A model generated the notes under the pieces. It was not told the DNA's origin. It worked only from the letters and a program-made list of their open reading frames with translations, and made no database searches. A stretch of DNA of 42,481 nucleotides from Bordetella parapertussis (lineage in GTDB: Bacteria; Pseudomonadota; Gammaproteobacteria; Burkholderiales; Burkholderiaceae_B), in NCBI GenBank assembly GCA_945872285.1, contig CAMBZR010000021.1, positions 1 through 42,481 on the forward strand, written 5' to 3'. The translations under genes were made by a program, and so were the position numbers. Positions 17,473-26,937 of this stretch are shown here, one piece after another. Each line of letters begins with the position of its first letter. The first letter of the stretch is position 1.

Positions 17473-18675
17473 TTATTCCCAGTTAAGGGCACCGCCGGTT
17501 TGGTATTCGATGACGCGTGTTTCAAAAAAGTTACGTTCTTTCTTTAAATCAATCATTTCTGCCATCCACGGGAAGGGGTTTTCTTCCTGTGCGAATAGCG
17601 GTTCGATGCCGATTTGCTGGCAGCGACGATTCGCAATGAATCTAAGATATGACTTAAACATCGGTGCATTGAGACCCAACACACCGCGTGGCATGGTGTC
17701 TTCAGCGTAGGCGTACTCAAGATCAACCGCTTTGGCAAAAAGCGCGCGAATTTCTTCGCGAAAAGCCGGGGTCCACAATTGGGGGTTCTCGAGTTTGATC
17801 GTGTTGATCAGATCGATACCAAAATTGCAGTGCATGGATTCATCACGCAGGATGTACATATACTGCTCTGCAGCACCAGTCATTTTATTTTGGCGACCGA
17901 GCGCAAGAATTTGCGTAAACCCGACATAAAAGAACAGACCTTCCATCAGGCAAGCAAAAACAATCAGCGACTTCAGCAGCGTTTGATCGTTTTCAAGTGT
18001 GCCTGTTTTAAAGTGGGGGTCGGCAATGGCATCGATAAACGGAATCAGAAACTGATCTTTAGCCCGAATCGAGGGCACTTCGTTGTAAGCATTGAAGATT
18101 TCTGATTCATCTAAATCCAGGCTTTCAACAATATATTGATAAGCGTGCGTGTGAATGGCTTCTTCAAAGGCCTGGCGTAATAAAAACTGCCGGCATTCAG
18201 GGGCGGTGATGTGGCGATAGGTGCCCAACACGATGTTGTTAGCAGCCAAAGAATCGGCAGTGACAAAAAAGCCAAGATTGCGCTTGATGATGCGACGCTC
18301 GTCTTCGGTCAACCCTGTGGGATTTTTCCAGAGGGCTATATCACGAGACATATTGATCTCTTGCGGCATCCAGTGATTTGCGCAAGTGGCGATGTATTTC
18401 TCCCAGGCCCATTTGTATTTAAAGGGAACCAGTTGATTGACATCGGTCTGACCGTTAATGATGCGCTTGTCAGCGGCATTGACACGGCTGGCGGCGTGAG
18501 CCATCACTGGCACTTGTTTGAGGCCGAGTGTGGGCAAGGCAGAGTCGCCAAACACGCCGCTTGCAGCGCGAGAAGGCAAAGAGGCAGCCATCGCTTGCGC
18601 GAGTGCTGCGGGCATCAGACCAGCACCTGCGGGAGGTGTTGTCTGTGTAGTGGGTTCGTCGTTCCAGGTCAGCAT
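17473..18675 (-). CDS. nrdB: Ribonucleoside-diphosphate reductase class Ia, beta subunit
   Basis: Small subunit housing the diiron-tyrosyl radical that starts NDP reduction. It has 400 residues from [10 protein letters not shown] at 18675, which lies 16 bp after the nrdA stop; an upstream start would enter nrdA. Metal and radical residues are visible: D141 (TADSLAANN), E172 and H175 (EEAIHTHAY), Y179 as the radical tyrosine, then [10 protein letters not shown] later. Asp at the first ligand and Tyr at the radical position argue for class Ia rather than Chlamydia-type class Ic, despite the similar overall sequence. The C-terminus (TGGALNWE) is the tail that docks into NrdA. Confidence 0.96.
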   Translation of the reverse strand: MLTWNDEPTTQTTPPAGAGLMPAALAQAMAASLPSRAASGVFGDSALPTLGLKQVPVMAHAASRVNAADKRIINGQTDVNQLVPFKYKWAWEKYIATCANHWMPQEINMSRDIALWKNPTGLTEDERRIIKRNLGFFVTADSLAANNIVLGTYRHITAPECRQFLLRQAFEEAIHTHAYQYIVESLDLDESEIFNAYNEVPSIRAKDQFLIPFIDAIADPHFKTGTLENDQTLLKSLIVFACLMEGLFFYVGFTQILALGRQNKMTGAAEQYMYILRDESMHCNFGIDLINTIKLENPQLWTPAFREEIRALFAKAVDLEYAYAEDTMPRGVLGLNAPMFKSYLRFIANRRCQQIGIEPLFAQEENPFPWMAEMIDLKKERNFFETRVIEYQTGGALNWE

Positions 18676-18691
18676 TATTTTCTCGGTCGCA

Positions 18692-21610
18692 TTATTGGCA
18701 GGCTTCGCACTCTTCAAAACCTGGATCGCCAGGTCTCATGGTGCAGGCCAAGCCCAAGGTTTCGGGCTCAGGTAGCGCTTGTGCGGCCGCCATCGCAAAC
18801 GTACCGCTCGTTGAGCTGGCGCCCGCTGCATTGACCGCATTCAGTTCACCACCCCGACCGGTCGATTTTTCGGCGCTAGTGGCACCGAGTGTGCGTAGGT
18901 AGTAAGTCGTTTTCAAACCTCGCAACCAAGCCAGCTTGTAGGTGTCGTCCAGCTTCTTGCCTGAGGCACCAGCCATATAAATATTCAATGACTGAGCCTG
19001 ATCGATCCACTTTTGACGACGTGCGGCGCACTCGACAATCCAGGTGGGTTCAACTTCGAAGGCGGTGGCGTATAGAGCACGCAGTTCGGCAGGAACGCGA
19101 TCAATGCGGGATAAGCTGCCGTCGAAGTACTTCAAGTCGGCGACCATCACTTCATCCCAGAGGCCTAGTTTCTTGAGGTCACGAACAAGATGTTCATTCA
19201 CCACAGTGAACTCGCCGGAGAGGTTCGATTTAACGTACAAGTTTTGATATGTTGGTTCTATACATGCGGACACACCAATAATATTCGAAATTGTTGCGGT
19301 TGGGGCAATTGCAACGCAATTAGAGTTACGCATACCGTGTGTTTTGATGCGTGCACGCAACGAATCCCAATCTAGCGTGGTGGATTCATCGACTTCAACA
19401 TAACCACCACGATGCTCGCGTAACAACGCGATCGAGTCATGAGGCAAGATACCGCGTGACCACAGCGAGCCATCAAAACTGGCGTAACGACCGCGCTCTT
19501 GTGCGAGTTCGCTTGAGGCGCTGTACGCGTAATAACAAACCGCTTCCATTGAGCGATCAGCGAAGTCGATTGCTGCTTGTGTGGCATAGGGTACGCTCAT
19601 CACGTGCAGACAATCTTGAAAGCCCATAATGCCGAGGCCGACTGGACGATGACGAACGTTTGAATTGCGCGCCTTATCCACCGCGTAGTAATTAATATCG
19701 ATCACGTTGTCTAGCATGCGCATCGCGATCTTGATCGTGCGTTGCAGTTTGTCTTGATCCAGCCCTTGCGTGCCATCGGCGTTGTGCTTGAGGTGCGCCA
19801 TCAAGTTCACTGAGCCCAGGTTGCAGACCGCGATTTCAGAATCGTTGGTGTTGAGCGTGATTTCGGTGCACAGGTTCGAGCTGTGGACCACACCGATGTG
19901 TTGCTGAGGCGAGCGGATATTGCAAGGATCTTTGAACGTGATCCAAGGGTGGCCGGTTTCAAACAGCATCGAGAGCATTTTGCGCCAGAGGTTCGTGGCG
20001 GGCATCGTTTTATGCAAAGGCAAATCACCGCGGGCGGCTTTCTCTTCGTAGCCAACGTAGGCCTTTTCAAAGGCGACGCCGACTTTGTCGTGCAGGTCTG
20101 GGCAGTCTGACGGAGAAAATAGTGTCCAGTTGCCGCCCTCGAGTACGCGCTTCATGAACAGGTCGGGAATCCAGTTGGCCGTGTTCATGTCGTGGGTGCG
20201 GCGACGCTCGTCACCGGTATTTTTGCGAAGTTCGAGGAACTCTTCGATGTCGAGGTGCCACGATTCGAGGTAGCAGCAGACGGCACCCTTGCGTTTGCCA
20301 CCTTGGTTCACCGCAACGGCGGTGTCGTTGACAACTTTTAAGAAGGGCACGACGCCCTGGCTTTCGCCGTTTGTGCCTTTGATGTGACTGCGCATCGCGC
20401 GCACGGGTGTCCAGTCGTTGCCCAGGCCGCCTGCGTATTTAGCCAGCAGGGCGTTTTCTTTGATGGCCTCGTAGATACCATCAAGGTTGTCTGCCACGGT
20501 CGTGAGATAGCAAGAAGACAGCTGCGAGTGCAAGGTGCCAGCGTTAAAGAGCGTTGGCGTCGAGCTCATGAAATCAAATGACGACAAGATTTGATAGAAC
20601 TCGATCGCACGGGCTTCGCGATCGATCTCGGCAATGGCTAAGCCCATGGCCACGCGCATAAAAAACACCTGAGGCAGCTCGATGCGTTGGCCACGCAGGT
20701 GCAAGAAGTAGCGGTCATAAAGTGTTTGCAGGCCAAGGTAGTCGAATTGCAAGTCGCGACTGGCGTCCAACGCCGCCGCCAAGCGCGGCAGGTCATAGCG
20801 CGAGAGTTCTGAGTTTAACAAGCCGCCCTCAACCCCGCGCTTGATGAACTTCGGGAAGTAGGTCGCGTACTGAGTGGTCATGGCTTCTTGGGAGACTTCT
20901 TCGCTTAACACTTCTTTGCGAATAGTGTGCAAAAGTAAACGCGCCGTGACCTTGCTATAGGCTGGATCGTTTTCGACCATGGCGCGTGCGGCCAGAATCG
21001 CTGATTTGTAGACTTCGGCAACGGGTACGCCGTCGTACAGGTTTTTGAGTGTTTCTTTTTGAATCGTGGCGGTATCAACGAATTCGCCCAAGCCAAAACC
21101 GGCAGCTTCGATGGTGGCTTGTAGTTTTGCGAGGTCGAGCGGCTTGCGTATGCCGTTTTCGACCACGTTGAGGGTGGGTGCCTCGGTGGGGGCCTGTTCG
21201 GCTTTGTTTTTCGAGCGCTCTTGTGAGCGCCGCTCGCGGTAAAGCACATAAGAACGGGCGACATCGTGTTCACCCGAGCGCATCAGCGATAGTTCGACAG
21301 CATCTTGGATGTCTTCGATGTGAAACGTGCCACCGTTGGGACGGCTGCGCATCAGGGCGGCGACGACCTGGTGCGTCAGTGAATCGACGAGTTCGCGCAC
21401 GCGCGCTGAAGCGGCGCCTTGCCCGCCGTTGACCGCCAAAAAGGCCTTGGTCATGGCAATGCCAATTTTGCTAGGCTCAAAGTTCACCACTGCGCCGTTG
21501 CGCCGGATGATGTGATACTGCGTCCATGCCGCTTCGTTGAGCGGCGCGGCTGTTGCCGCAAACGGTGGGGTGACGCCTTGGCGTTCGACGGGATTGGTAG
21601 TGGTTTGCAT
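18692..21610 (-). CDS. nrdA: Ribonucleoside-diphosphate reductase class Ia, alpha subunit
   Basis: Catalytic subunit converting ribonucleoside diphosphates to deoxy forms. At 972 residues it is about 200 longer than E. coli NrdA because the N-terminus appears to hold two ATP-cone domains (about 33-128, [16 protein letters not shown]; and about 146-235, [16 protein letters not shown]), as in Pseudomonas aeruginosa NrdA. Core motifs include [32 protein letters not shown] and PTATISNI. The C-terminus ends CEACQ, the redox CxxC that re-reduces the active site. The start at 21610 has an AGGAG site 9 nt upstream. Two NrdR boxes lie about 160-200 bp upstream. Confidence 0.96.
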   Translation of the reverse strand: MQTTTNPVERQGVTPPFAATAAPLNEAAWTQYHIIRRNGAVVNFEPSKIGIAMTKAFLAVNGGQGAASARVRELVDSLTHQVVAALMRSRPNGGTFHIEDIQDAVELSLMRSGEHDVARSYVLYRERRSQERSKNKAEQAPTEAPTLNVVENGIRKPLDLAKLQATIEAAGFGLGEFVDTATIQKETLKNLYDGVPVAEVYKSAILAARAMVENDPAYSKVTARLLLHTIRKEVLSEEVSQEAMTTQYATYFPKFIKRGVEGGLLNSELSRYDLPRLAAALDASRDLQFDYLGLQTLYDRYFLHLRGQRIELPQVFFMRVAMGLAIAEIDREARAIEFYQILSSFDFMSSTPTLFNAGTLHSQLSSCYLTTVADNLDGIYEAIKENALLAKYAGGLGNDWTPVRAMRSHIKGTNGESQGVVPFLKVVNDTAVAVNQGGKRKGAVCCYLESWHLDIEEFLELRKNTGDERRRTHDMNTANWIPDLFMKRVLEGGNWTLFSPSDCPDLHDKVGVAFEKAYVGYEEKAARGDLPLHKTMPATNLWRKMLSMLFETGHPWITFKDPCNIRSPQQHIGVVHSSNLCTEITLNTNDSEIAVCNLGSVNLMAHLKHNADGTQGLDQDKLQRTIKIAMRMLDNVIDINYYAVDKARNSNVRHRPVGLGIMGFQDCLHVMSVPYATQAAIDFADRSMEAVCYYAYSASSELAQERGRYASFDGSLWSRGILPHDSIALLREHRGGYVEVDESTTLDWDSLRARIKTHGMRNSNCVAIAPTATISNIIGVSACIEPTYQNLYVKSNLSGEFTVVNEHLVRDLKKLGLWDEVMVADLKYFDGSLSRIDRVPAELRALYATAFEVEPTWIVECAARRQKWIDQAQSLNIYMAGASGKKLDDTYKLAWLRGLKTTYYLRTLGATSAEKSTGRGGELNAVNAAGASSTSGTFAMAAAQALPEPETLGLACTMRPGDPGFEECEACQ

Positions 21611-21765
21611 AAAATAGGGCTCCTGCGATACGAGCGTGGCACACGCCACGCTAAGAATTCTGTGTGAGTCTTTCGGTCCTGCTGCCTGGCTAACTGTCGT
21701 TGTCACTCAGCTGTCATATTCGCCTCAGACAGGATCATTTTGTCTTGGGGCGGAGGCGAAGAGTA

Positions 21766-21781
21766 ACACTACATGTGGTGT
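21766..21781 (-). promoter_or_regulatory. NrdR box 1 upstream of nrdA
   Basis: ACACTACATGTGGTGT is a near-perfect 16-bp palindrome matching the NrdR box pattern (ACAC, eight bases, GTGT). Its centre is 31 bp from that of the second box, about three helical turns, the spacing typical for NrdR sites. Confidence 0.82.
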
Positions 21782-21796
21782 TTTTAGTAACGAACT

Positions 21797-21812
21797 GCAC
21801 TAATTCTAGTGG
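21797..21812 (-). promoter_or_regulatory. NrdR box 2 upstream of nrdA
   Basis: GCACTAATTCTAGTGG carries perfect CACTA/TAGTG arms around a 4-bp centre, a slightly degenerate NrdR box. It overlaps the predicted -10 element of the nrdA promoter, consistent with repression when dATP is abundant. Confidence 0.75.
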
Positions 21813-21831
21813 TTCAAGTCTATCTGCGCAA
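21803..21831 (-). promoter_or_regulatory. Predicted nrdAB sigma-70 promoter
   Basis: On the minus strand TTGCGC (21826-21831) and TAGAAT (21803-21808) are separated by exactly 17 bp. The -35 is weak and the -10 good. The -10 lies within NrdR box 2. The resulting leader to the nrdA ATG would be about 185 nt. Confidence 0.5.
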
Positions 21832-22202
21832 TACTAATCTTTTAAATTTATTTGCTAGTATTAACCCTTGAATTCATTCAAAAAAAGAGTTAGACAATCA
21901 GCCGTAGTCAGCACCCCTCTATACACGTTTGCGGTAATTGGCCTTGTTGAAAAAGCTTGTGGGTTAACTTTATTTTTTTTATAAAAAAGTGTGGTGAAAA
22001 TACAAAACTAAGTGCGCCTCAAAGGCTTTGCTTCGTTAAATAATTCGCTGACGCTTTGGTTTTGCTGCAATATGTCATTGACTACTGATTTTTTGATAAG
22101 GTTCGCTGATGCGGCACTGACCGACGGGCTTGGCGAGGCAGTGTATCGATACAGTGATTCACGGTATTTCAATTGAGTGATAACAACGGGGCTGGGGCGG
22201 CA
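21832..22202. other. AT-rich intergenic region upstream of nrdA and the lipoprotein gene
   Basis: About 370 bp visibly more AT-rich than its surroundings, with poly-A/T tracts near 21880 and 21970-21990, a TTGAAT/ATTCAA inverted repeat (21868-21881) and a 12-bp palindrome TGTATCGATACA (22142-22153). No gene, DnaA-box cluster or mobile-element remnant was recognised. It must hold the promoter of the rightward lipoprotein gene. Confidence 0.4.
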
Positions 22203-22706
22203 ATGTTTGAATGGGGTGTGGGCAGGTGGTTGGTGCTTGGGTGCTTGGGCTTGCTTTCGGCCTGTGGAATTCCCCGCCCCCCTGACTCCACCCTAATTTT
22301 GGCTCCCGATGGCTTAAGCGAACCAGTTTGCGTCGTACCGCCCGCGCAGCACCCTTTGATTGGTAGCTGGTATGTCGTGCGAAAACAAAGCGGAGTGGCG
22401 GGCGAAATCCAGACGCTGTTGACGCTGTCCGCCGACGGCAAAATGCGCCAGCAGACGCGCGTCAAGCAGGGGCGCAATATTCGCTCTGAATTACGCGAGA
22501 CCGGCTGTTGGGATGCCCCGACAGGCAAGCTAGTGGCTCGGGTGAGTCGTTCTAACGGCGAACTGGTTGATTACCGTGATCCGGTCTATACCAATACGTA
22601 TCTTATTGAGCGCAACGACTCGACGCGACTGACTTATCGCGAAGAGCGGCCCAATAGTCGGCCCGAGGTGGCACAAAAAGTGCCAGCTAGTTTTCGGCTG
22701 ATGTAA
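22203..22706 (+). CDS. Small lipoprotein of unknown function
   Basis: From the ATG at 22203 the product has 167 residues. The hydrophobic leader [21 protein letters not shown] ends in a lipobox LSAC, predicting lipidation at C21. The mature part contains [15 protein letters not shown] and alternating beta-like segments with a later Cys, faintly lipocalin-like, but I do not recognise a family. A TTG at 22173 could extend the frame by ten residues that do not improve the signal peptide. Its 3' end overlaps the convergent gltX gene by 20 bp. Confidence 0.65.
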   Translation: MFEWGVGRWLVLGCLGLLSACGIPRPPDSTLILAPDGLSEPVCVVPPAQHPLIGSWYVVRKQSGVAGEIQTLLTLSADGKMRQQTRVKQGRNIRSELRETGCWDAPTGKLVARVSRSNGELVDYRDPVYTNTYLIERNDSTRLTYREERPNSRPEVAQKVPASFRLM

Positions 22707-24105
22707 AGGCCGCCAGCCTGGCCAGCACGGTTTCTTTACCTAAAATTTCTAGCACCGCGTCGACGGCTGGGGTTTGGGTGGTGCCAGCAACGGCCACGCG
22801 TAGTGGGATGGCGAGCTGAGGCATCTTGAGGCCGTGGGTGGCAAGCACAGTTTTAATCAGAGCGCCAAGGGCTTCGCGGCTCCAGGGGATTGGTGCGGCC
22901 TGGGTTGCGAAATCTCGTAGTGCCACGCGTGCGGCTGCGGTGAGGTGTTGCGCAATCAGTTCCTCGGTGGCCGGCCTGAAGGGGCCACAAAATAGCAGGG
23001 CGCCCTCGGCGAGTTGTTCTAAGGTTTCGGCGCGGTCTCTAAAGAGCCTGACCACCGCGAGTAAATCAACTTGAGCGGGGTTGCCACCGCGGGCGACAAT
23101 TCGAGGGGTAACGGCTTGTGCCAGTGTGTTGTCGTCGGCTTGTTTAAGGTAATGGGCATTGACCCAGTTCAGTTTTTTGGGATCCCACTGAGCGGCCGAT
23201 TTAGACAGGTGGCTTGGATCAAACCAGTCAACGAGTTGCTGGCGCGAAAAGAGTTCATCGTTACCGTGACTCCAGCCCAGACGCGCCAGATAATTGACCA
23301 TGGCCTCAGGCAGATAGCCCTCGCGGTCATACTCCATGACGCTGACCGCGCCGTGCCGTTTCGAAAGTTTTTCGCCGTCGGGACCTAAGATCATTGGGAC
23401 ATGTCCGTATTCGGGCACGGGGGCGCCTAGCGCGCGCAAGATCGTGATTTGTCTGGGGGTATTGTTGACGTGATCATCTCCGCGCAACACGTGAGTGATG
23501 CGCATATCCCAGTCGTCAACGACGACGCAAAAATTATAGGTGGGCGTGCCGTCGGGGCGAGCGATGACCAGATCGTCAAGCTCGGTGTTTTCAAAACTGA
23601 TGGGGCCCTTGACCAAGTCGACCCAAGCGGTTGCGCCGTCTTGGGGGCTTTTGAAGCGCACCACGGGTTTGCGCCCGACCGGGATGGCGGGCAAGACTTT
23701 GCCAGCTTCGGGGCGCCACGTGCCGTCGTAGCGAGGCTTGAGACCTTGGGTCCGCGCTAAATTGCGCATCGCCTCGACCTCTTCATTTGAGCTGTAACAG
23801 GAGTAAGCCGTACCCGCAGCCAGCATGCTCGCGACCACGGCCCGATAGCGGGTCATGTGTTGCATTTGATAAAAAGGACCCTCATCTGGCGTCAGGCCTA
23901 GCCAGCGCATGCCTTGAAGAATCGCTTGTACGGCCTCGGGAGTCGAGCGTTCGAGGTCGGTGTCTTCAATGCGCAGAATAAACGTGCCGCCAAAGTGCCG
24001 GGCGAACGCCCACGAAAAAAGCGCTGTACGCGCTCCACCCAAGTGAAGAAAGCCCGTAGGCGAGGGTGCAAAGCGCGTGCGTACAGGGGGGCGAGCAGAA
24101 GTCAT
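22687..24105 (-). CDS. gltX: Glutamyl-tRNA synthetase
   Basis: Class I synthetase charging tRNA-Glu. The 472-residue protein has the N-terminal [18 protein letters not shown] with the HIGH-type HLGG, the RIEDTD motif, and the KMSKS-type [12 protein letters not shown] helical anticodon-binding C-terminal region follows. Length and motifs fit a bacterial GltX rather than the shorter GluQ. The gene lies 4 bp after the esterase gene and overlaps the 3' end of the convergent lipoprotein gene. Confidence 0.97.
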   Translation of the reverse strand: MTSARPPVRTRFAPSPTGFLHLGGARTALFSWAFARHFGGTFILRIEDTDLERSTPEAVQAILQGMRWLGLTPDEGPFYQMQHMTRYRAVVASMLAAGTAYSCYSSNEEVEAMRNLARTQGLKPRYDGTWRPEAGKVLPAIPVGRKPVVRFKSPQDGATAWVDLVKGPISFENTELDDLVIARPDGTPTYNFCVVVDDWDMRITHVLRGDDHVNNTPRQITILRALGAPVPEYGHVPMILGPDGEKLSKRHGAVSVMEYDREGYLPEAMVNYLARLGWSHGNDELFSRQQLVDWFDPSHLSKSAAQWDPKKLNWVNAHYLKQADDNTLAQAVTPRIVARGGNPAQVDLLAVVRLFRDRAETLEQLAEGALLFCGPFRPATEELIAQHLTAAARVALRDFATQAAPIPWSREALGALIKTVLATHGLKMPQLAIPLRVAVAGTTQTPAVDAVLEILGKETVLARLAAFTSAEN

Positions 24106-24109
24106 AAGA

Positions 24110-24787
24110 TCAGGTCAACAATACGCTTTGTAAAAAGTTCGAAATATCCGCGATTTCGGTCGGGTGAACCGAGTGCGGCATGGGGTAAGTGTGCCATTGC
24201 ACGCGATAGCCGAGCGCTTGAAGCTGGGCGTGAGCTGCCTCGGCGCGTTCGGGCGCTACCACCGGATCATGGGTGCCGTGTGCTAAAAAAATGGGGGTAT
24301 CCAGATTGGCGCTGTGATGCTCTTTTTGAGCCAGCGCACTCAAGGGTAAATAACCCGACAAACCCATCAAGCCCGCAAGTTTATAGGGAACACGAAGGCC
24401 CGTGTGTAACGTCATGGCGCAGCCTTGCGAAAAACCGGCCAGCACGATCTTGGTGCTGGGTACGCCGCGCGTGTTTTCGCGCGCGATCAGCGCCAGAATC
24501 GCACGCTCTGAGGCGCGAATGCCCGCCTCGTCTTCGCGCTTGACCAGCTGTGGCGTCAAGATGTCGTACCACGAGCGCATCGCCATGCCGCCGTTGATGG
24601 TAACGGGTTGAATCGTGGCGTGCGGAAACACAAAGCGGACAGCGAGTGAAGCGGGTAAGCGCAGTTCGGGCACGATCGGTGCAAAGTCGTTGCCATCGGC
24701 TCCTAAGCCGTGAAGCCAAATGACGCTGTGGGTGGGGTTTGGAGCGGTCTCGTATTCAACACAGTCAAGCAGGGTGTTCTCAGTCAT
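24110..24787 (-). CDS. Carboxylesterase / acyl-protein thioesterase-like hydrolase
   Basis: A 225-residue alpha/beta hydrolase of the phospholipase/carboxylesterase family. [12 protein letters not shown] forms the oxyanion-hole region (about 26-37); the triad is S120 in GFSQG, D174 in GTHDPVV and H205 in MPHSV. Family members hydrolyse short acyl esters and some act on acylated proteins; the natural substrate here is unknown. It overlaps darP upstream by 4 bp and is followed 4 bp later by gltX, so the three are likely co-transcribed. Confidence 0.88.
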   Translation of the reverse strand: MTENTLLDCVEYETAPNPTHSVIWLHGLGADGNDFAPIVPELRLPASLAVRFVFPHATIQPVTINGGMAMRSWYDILTPQLVKREDEAGIRASERAILALIARENTRGVPSTKIVLAGFSQGCAMTLHTGLRVPYKLAGLMGLSGYLPLSALAQKEHHSANLDTPIFLAHGTHDPVVAPERAEAAHAQLQALGYRVQWHTYPMPHSVHPTEIADISNFLQSVLLT

Positions 24788-25380
24788 AGCGATACGTTAG
24801 GGTCTTGTGAAGATTCGTTTGAAGGGTCTTGCGCACTCTCTTGAAGCGTCTTGAGTGCCTGAAACAGCGCACGATAGTGCTTGCGCAAGGGATCTTGCCC
24901 CTGTCGCAGGTTTTCGTTCGCTGCCATTTCTTTGCGCCCCTCTCTAATAAAGGTGCGTAGTTGTTGGATATCAGCGTGCGGGTATTTTTGTAGCAATACA
25001 GTGAAGGCGGCGTCTTCTTTGAGCAAGCGGTCGCGCAGTGCTTCGAGGCGGTGCATGGCCTGTGTTTGCTCACGTGAGCCGTTCTTCCAAGTTTCGAGTT
25101 GGGCGCGGATTAAGTCAGCCTGGGCATCGCGCATAAGCTTGCCAACAAAATGCACCTGCCGGCGCAGGCCCTCGCGGCTCGTGGTGCGTTGCGCTAAGCG
25201 GATCGAGTCATAGAGCCGTTCAGACAAAGGGAGCTGTTTGAGGCGCTCGGGAGAGAGCTCGCACAACTCTTTGCCTAAGTCGACCAAAGCAAGCATCTCA
25301 CGCTTGACATGGGATTTGCTGGGGCCGTCATAAAGCGAGTCGGGGGAGTCTTCTGGGGTTTCAGGTAAATCAGTCATCAT
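24784..25380 (-). CDS. darP: Ribosome biogenesis factor DarP (YjgA/DUF615)
   Basis: Small, highly helical protein of about 198 residues that associates with late 50S ribosomal precursors. [42 protein letters not shown] and ALREQLRQIGKLMR-like stretches (here [16 protein letters not shown]) are diagnostic of YjgA. The adjacent ATGs at 25380 and 25377 are both possible starts; a GTG at 25401 is less likely. It is divergent from pmbA, the same pairing as yjgA-pmbA in E. coli. Confidence 0.9.
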   Translation of the reverse strand: MMTDLPETPEDSPDSLYDGPSKSHVKREMLALVDLGKELCELSPERLKQLPLSERLYDSIRLAQRTTSREGLRRQVHFVGKLMRDAQADLIRAQLETWKNGSREQTQAMHRLEALRDRLLKEDAAFTVLLQKYPHADIQQLRTFIREGRKEMAANENLRQGQDPLRKHYRALFQALKTLQESAQDPSNESSQDPNVSL

Positions 25381-25416
25381 ACGGCTATCATAAAGCCTCA
25401 CGCGAATGGACCCCTA

Positions 25417-26784
25417 ATGGCTACTTCAATTTCTTTTCTTCCCGTTGCCGAAAATCGCCCGATTTTCGAAGATTTAGTGACGCAAGCGCTCAGTCACGCA
25501 AAAAAACTCGGGGCAAGCGATGCCGCCGCCGAGGTCTCAGAGGCCCAGGGGCTAGCAGTCTCGGTGCGCAAAGGGCAGGTCGAAACCGTCGAACAAACGC
25601 GTGACCGCTCAATGGACATTACAGTCTTTGCGGGGCAGCGCAGGGGTTCAGCGTCGACCTCAGATTTTTCAACCGCAGCGTTGCAACAGACCGTTCAAGC
25701 GGCTTGGCATATTGCCCGCTACACGGCGCAAGACCCCTCCGCCGGGTTGCCAGAGGCCGAGTTGCTTGCTGGTGACGTCAAGCATACGCTTGAGCTACAC
25801 CACCCTTGGGCGCTTAGCGTGGCGCAGGCCACCGAGCTTGCGGTTGTTGCTGAGCGCGCCGCGCTTGATACGGACAAGCGCATCACCAACACCGAGGGTG
25901 CGGGGGTCGACACGCACGAGGGCCACTTCATACTAGGTAACACGCGCGGCTTTTTAGATGGTTATGCCTACTCGCGCCATGGCTTGTCGGTCGCGCCGAT
26001 CGCTGGCCGCGGGCAGTCGATGCAGCGTGACTACTGGTACACTAGCGACCGTCGCGCCAAGCGTCTGGCCGAGCCCGCAGCGGTTGGGCGCTATGCCGCC
26101 GAGCGGGCCTTAGCGAGGTTGTCGGCGCGTCGGATACCAACGGGGCACTTTCCGGTGCTGTTTGAGGCACCCCTGGCACTTGGCCTGGTTGGCGCCTTGA
26201 CGCAGGCCGTGAGCGGTGGTTCGCTTTATCGCAAGGTCAGCTTTTTAGTGGATTCGCTTGGCCGCGAGATTTTTCCTAAGCATCTTTCTATCACCGAAGA
26301 CCCCCACATCAAGGGCGCGATGGGTAGCTCGCCGTTTGATGAAGAAGGTGTGCGAACTCAGGCGCGCGATCTGGTGCGCGACGGCGTGCTGCAAGGTTAT
26401 TTATTGTCAACCTATACCGCGCGTAAATTGGGGATGGTCACTACCGGCAATGCCGGAGGCTCGCACAACCTTGAGCTAACCTCGAGCCTGACGCGGCGCC
26501 AAGATGACTTGCCCGCGATGCTAAAAAAAATGGGCACTGGCTTGCTGGTCACAGAGCTAATCGGGCAAGGGGTCAATTACTTAACGGGCGACTATTCACG
26601 TGGCGCGTTTGGGTATTGGGTCAAAAATGGTCAAATTCAACACGCCGTGCAAGAGGTCACGATTGCGGGTAATCTAAAGGATATGTTTGCCCAAATCGTG
26701 GCGGTAGGAGCCGATACCATCACGCGTGGCAGCAAAACGACCGGATCGATTTTGCTTGAAAACATGGCGATTGCAGGCACCTAA
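25417..26784 (+). CDS. pmbA: Metalloprotease TldE/PmbA subunit
   Basis: Partner of TldD in the TldD/E heterodimer, which processes small peptides such as microcin B17 precursors and the antitoxin CcdA. At 455 residues it fits the family: KLGASDAAAEVSEAQGLAVSVRKGQVETVEQ near the N-terminus, an ILGNTRGF-type segment, and NAGGSHNLEL with TGLLVTELIGQGVNYLTGDYSRGAFGYWVKNG toward the end. The HExxxH zinc motif of TldD is absent, as expected for TldE. tldD is not in the window. The stop codon lies in the left arm of an inverted repeat (26776-26815). Confidence 0.95.
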   Translation: MATSISFLPVAENRPIFEDLVTQALSHAKKLGASDAAAEVSEAQGLAVSVRKGQVETVEQTRDRSMDITVFAGQRRGSASTSDFSTAALQQTVQAAWHIARYTAQDPSAGLPEAELLAGDVKHTLELHHPWALSVAQATELAVVAERAALDTDKRITNTEGAGVDTHEGHFILGNTRGFLDGYAYSRHGLSVAPIAGRGQSMQRDYWYTSDRRAKRLAEPAAVGRYAAERALARLSARRIPTGHFPVLFEAPLALGLVGALTQAVSGGSLYRKVSFLVDSLGREIFPKHLSITEDPHIKGAMGSSPFDEEGVRTQARDLVRDGVLQGYLLSTYTARKLGMVTTGNAGGSHNLELTSSLTRRQDDLPAMLKKMGTGLLVTELIGQGVNYLTGDYSRGAFGYWVKNGQIQHAVQEVTIAGNLKDMFAQIVAVGADTITRGSKTTGSILLENMAIAGT

Positions 26785-26815
26785 GCGCTGAGGTCGAGGG
26801 GCAAACTTAGGTGCC
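26776..26815. repeat. Inverted repeat at the pmbA 3' end
   Basis: GGCACCTAAG (26776-26785) and CTTAGGTGCC (26806-26815) form a perfect 10-bp inverted repeat with a 20-base loop. No T-run follows, so it is a poor intrinsic terminator. The TTAGGTG core recurs in the palindrome 22 bp downstream. Confidence 0.6.
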
Positions 26816-26836
26816 AACCGACGAATAAACAGGGGC

Positions 26837-26852
26837 AAACACCTAGGTGTTT
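26837..26852. promoter_or_regulatory. Perfect 16-bp palindrome upstream of the TRAP binding-protein gene
   Basis: AAACACCTAGGTGTTT is fully self-complementary and lies about 85 bp before the TRAP gene start. It looks like a dimeric regulator operator. AGGGGCAAAC precedes both this palindrome (26831) and the half-site at 26797, a 34-bp direct repeat. Confidence 0.5.
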
Positions 26853-26937
26853 AAGGCGGTTTAAGTTCAAGGGGGCAGTGTAATATTCTCGATTCTGGAT
26901 CGTTACAAAGACTCAAGTCAATTTAAGGAAACTTCGT

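Noticed and set aside
17473..18675. NrdB as a class Ic (Mn/Fe, radical-free) subunit because of its resemblance to chlamydial NrdB around EEAIHTHA.
   Set aside because: The radical position has Tyr (Y179), not Phe, and the first metal ligand is Asp, which fits class Ia.
22142..22153. Palindrome TGTATCGATACA as an operator for the lipoprotein gene.
   Set aside because: It is short, its flanks do not extend the symmetry and it is not repeated; chance occurrence is likely.
21832..22202. The AT-rich stretch as a replication origin.
   Set aside because: I see no cluster of DnaA boxes, no iterons and no dnaA, dnaN or rep gene nearby.
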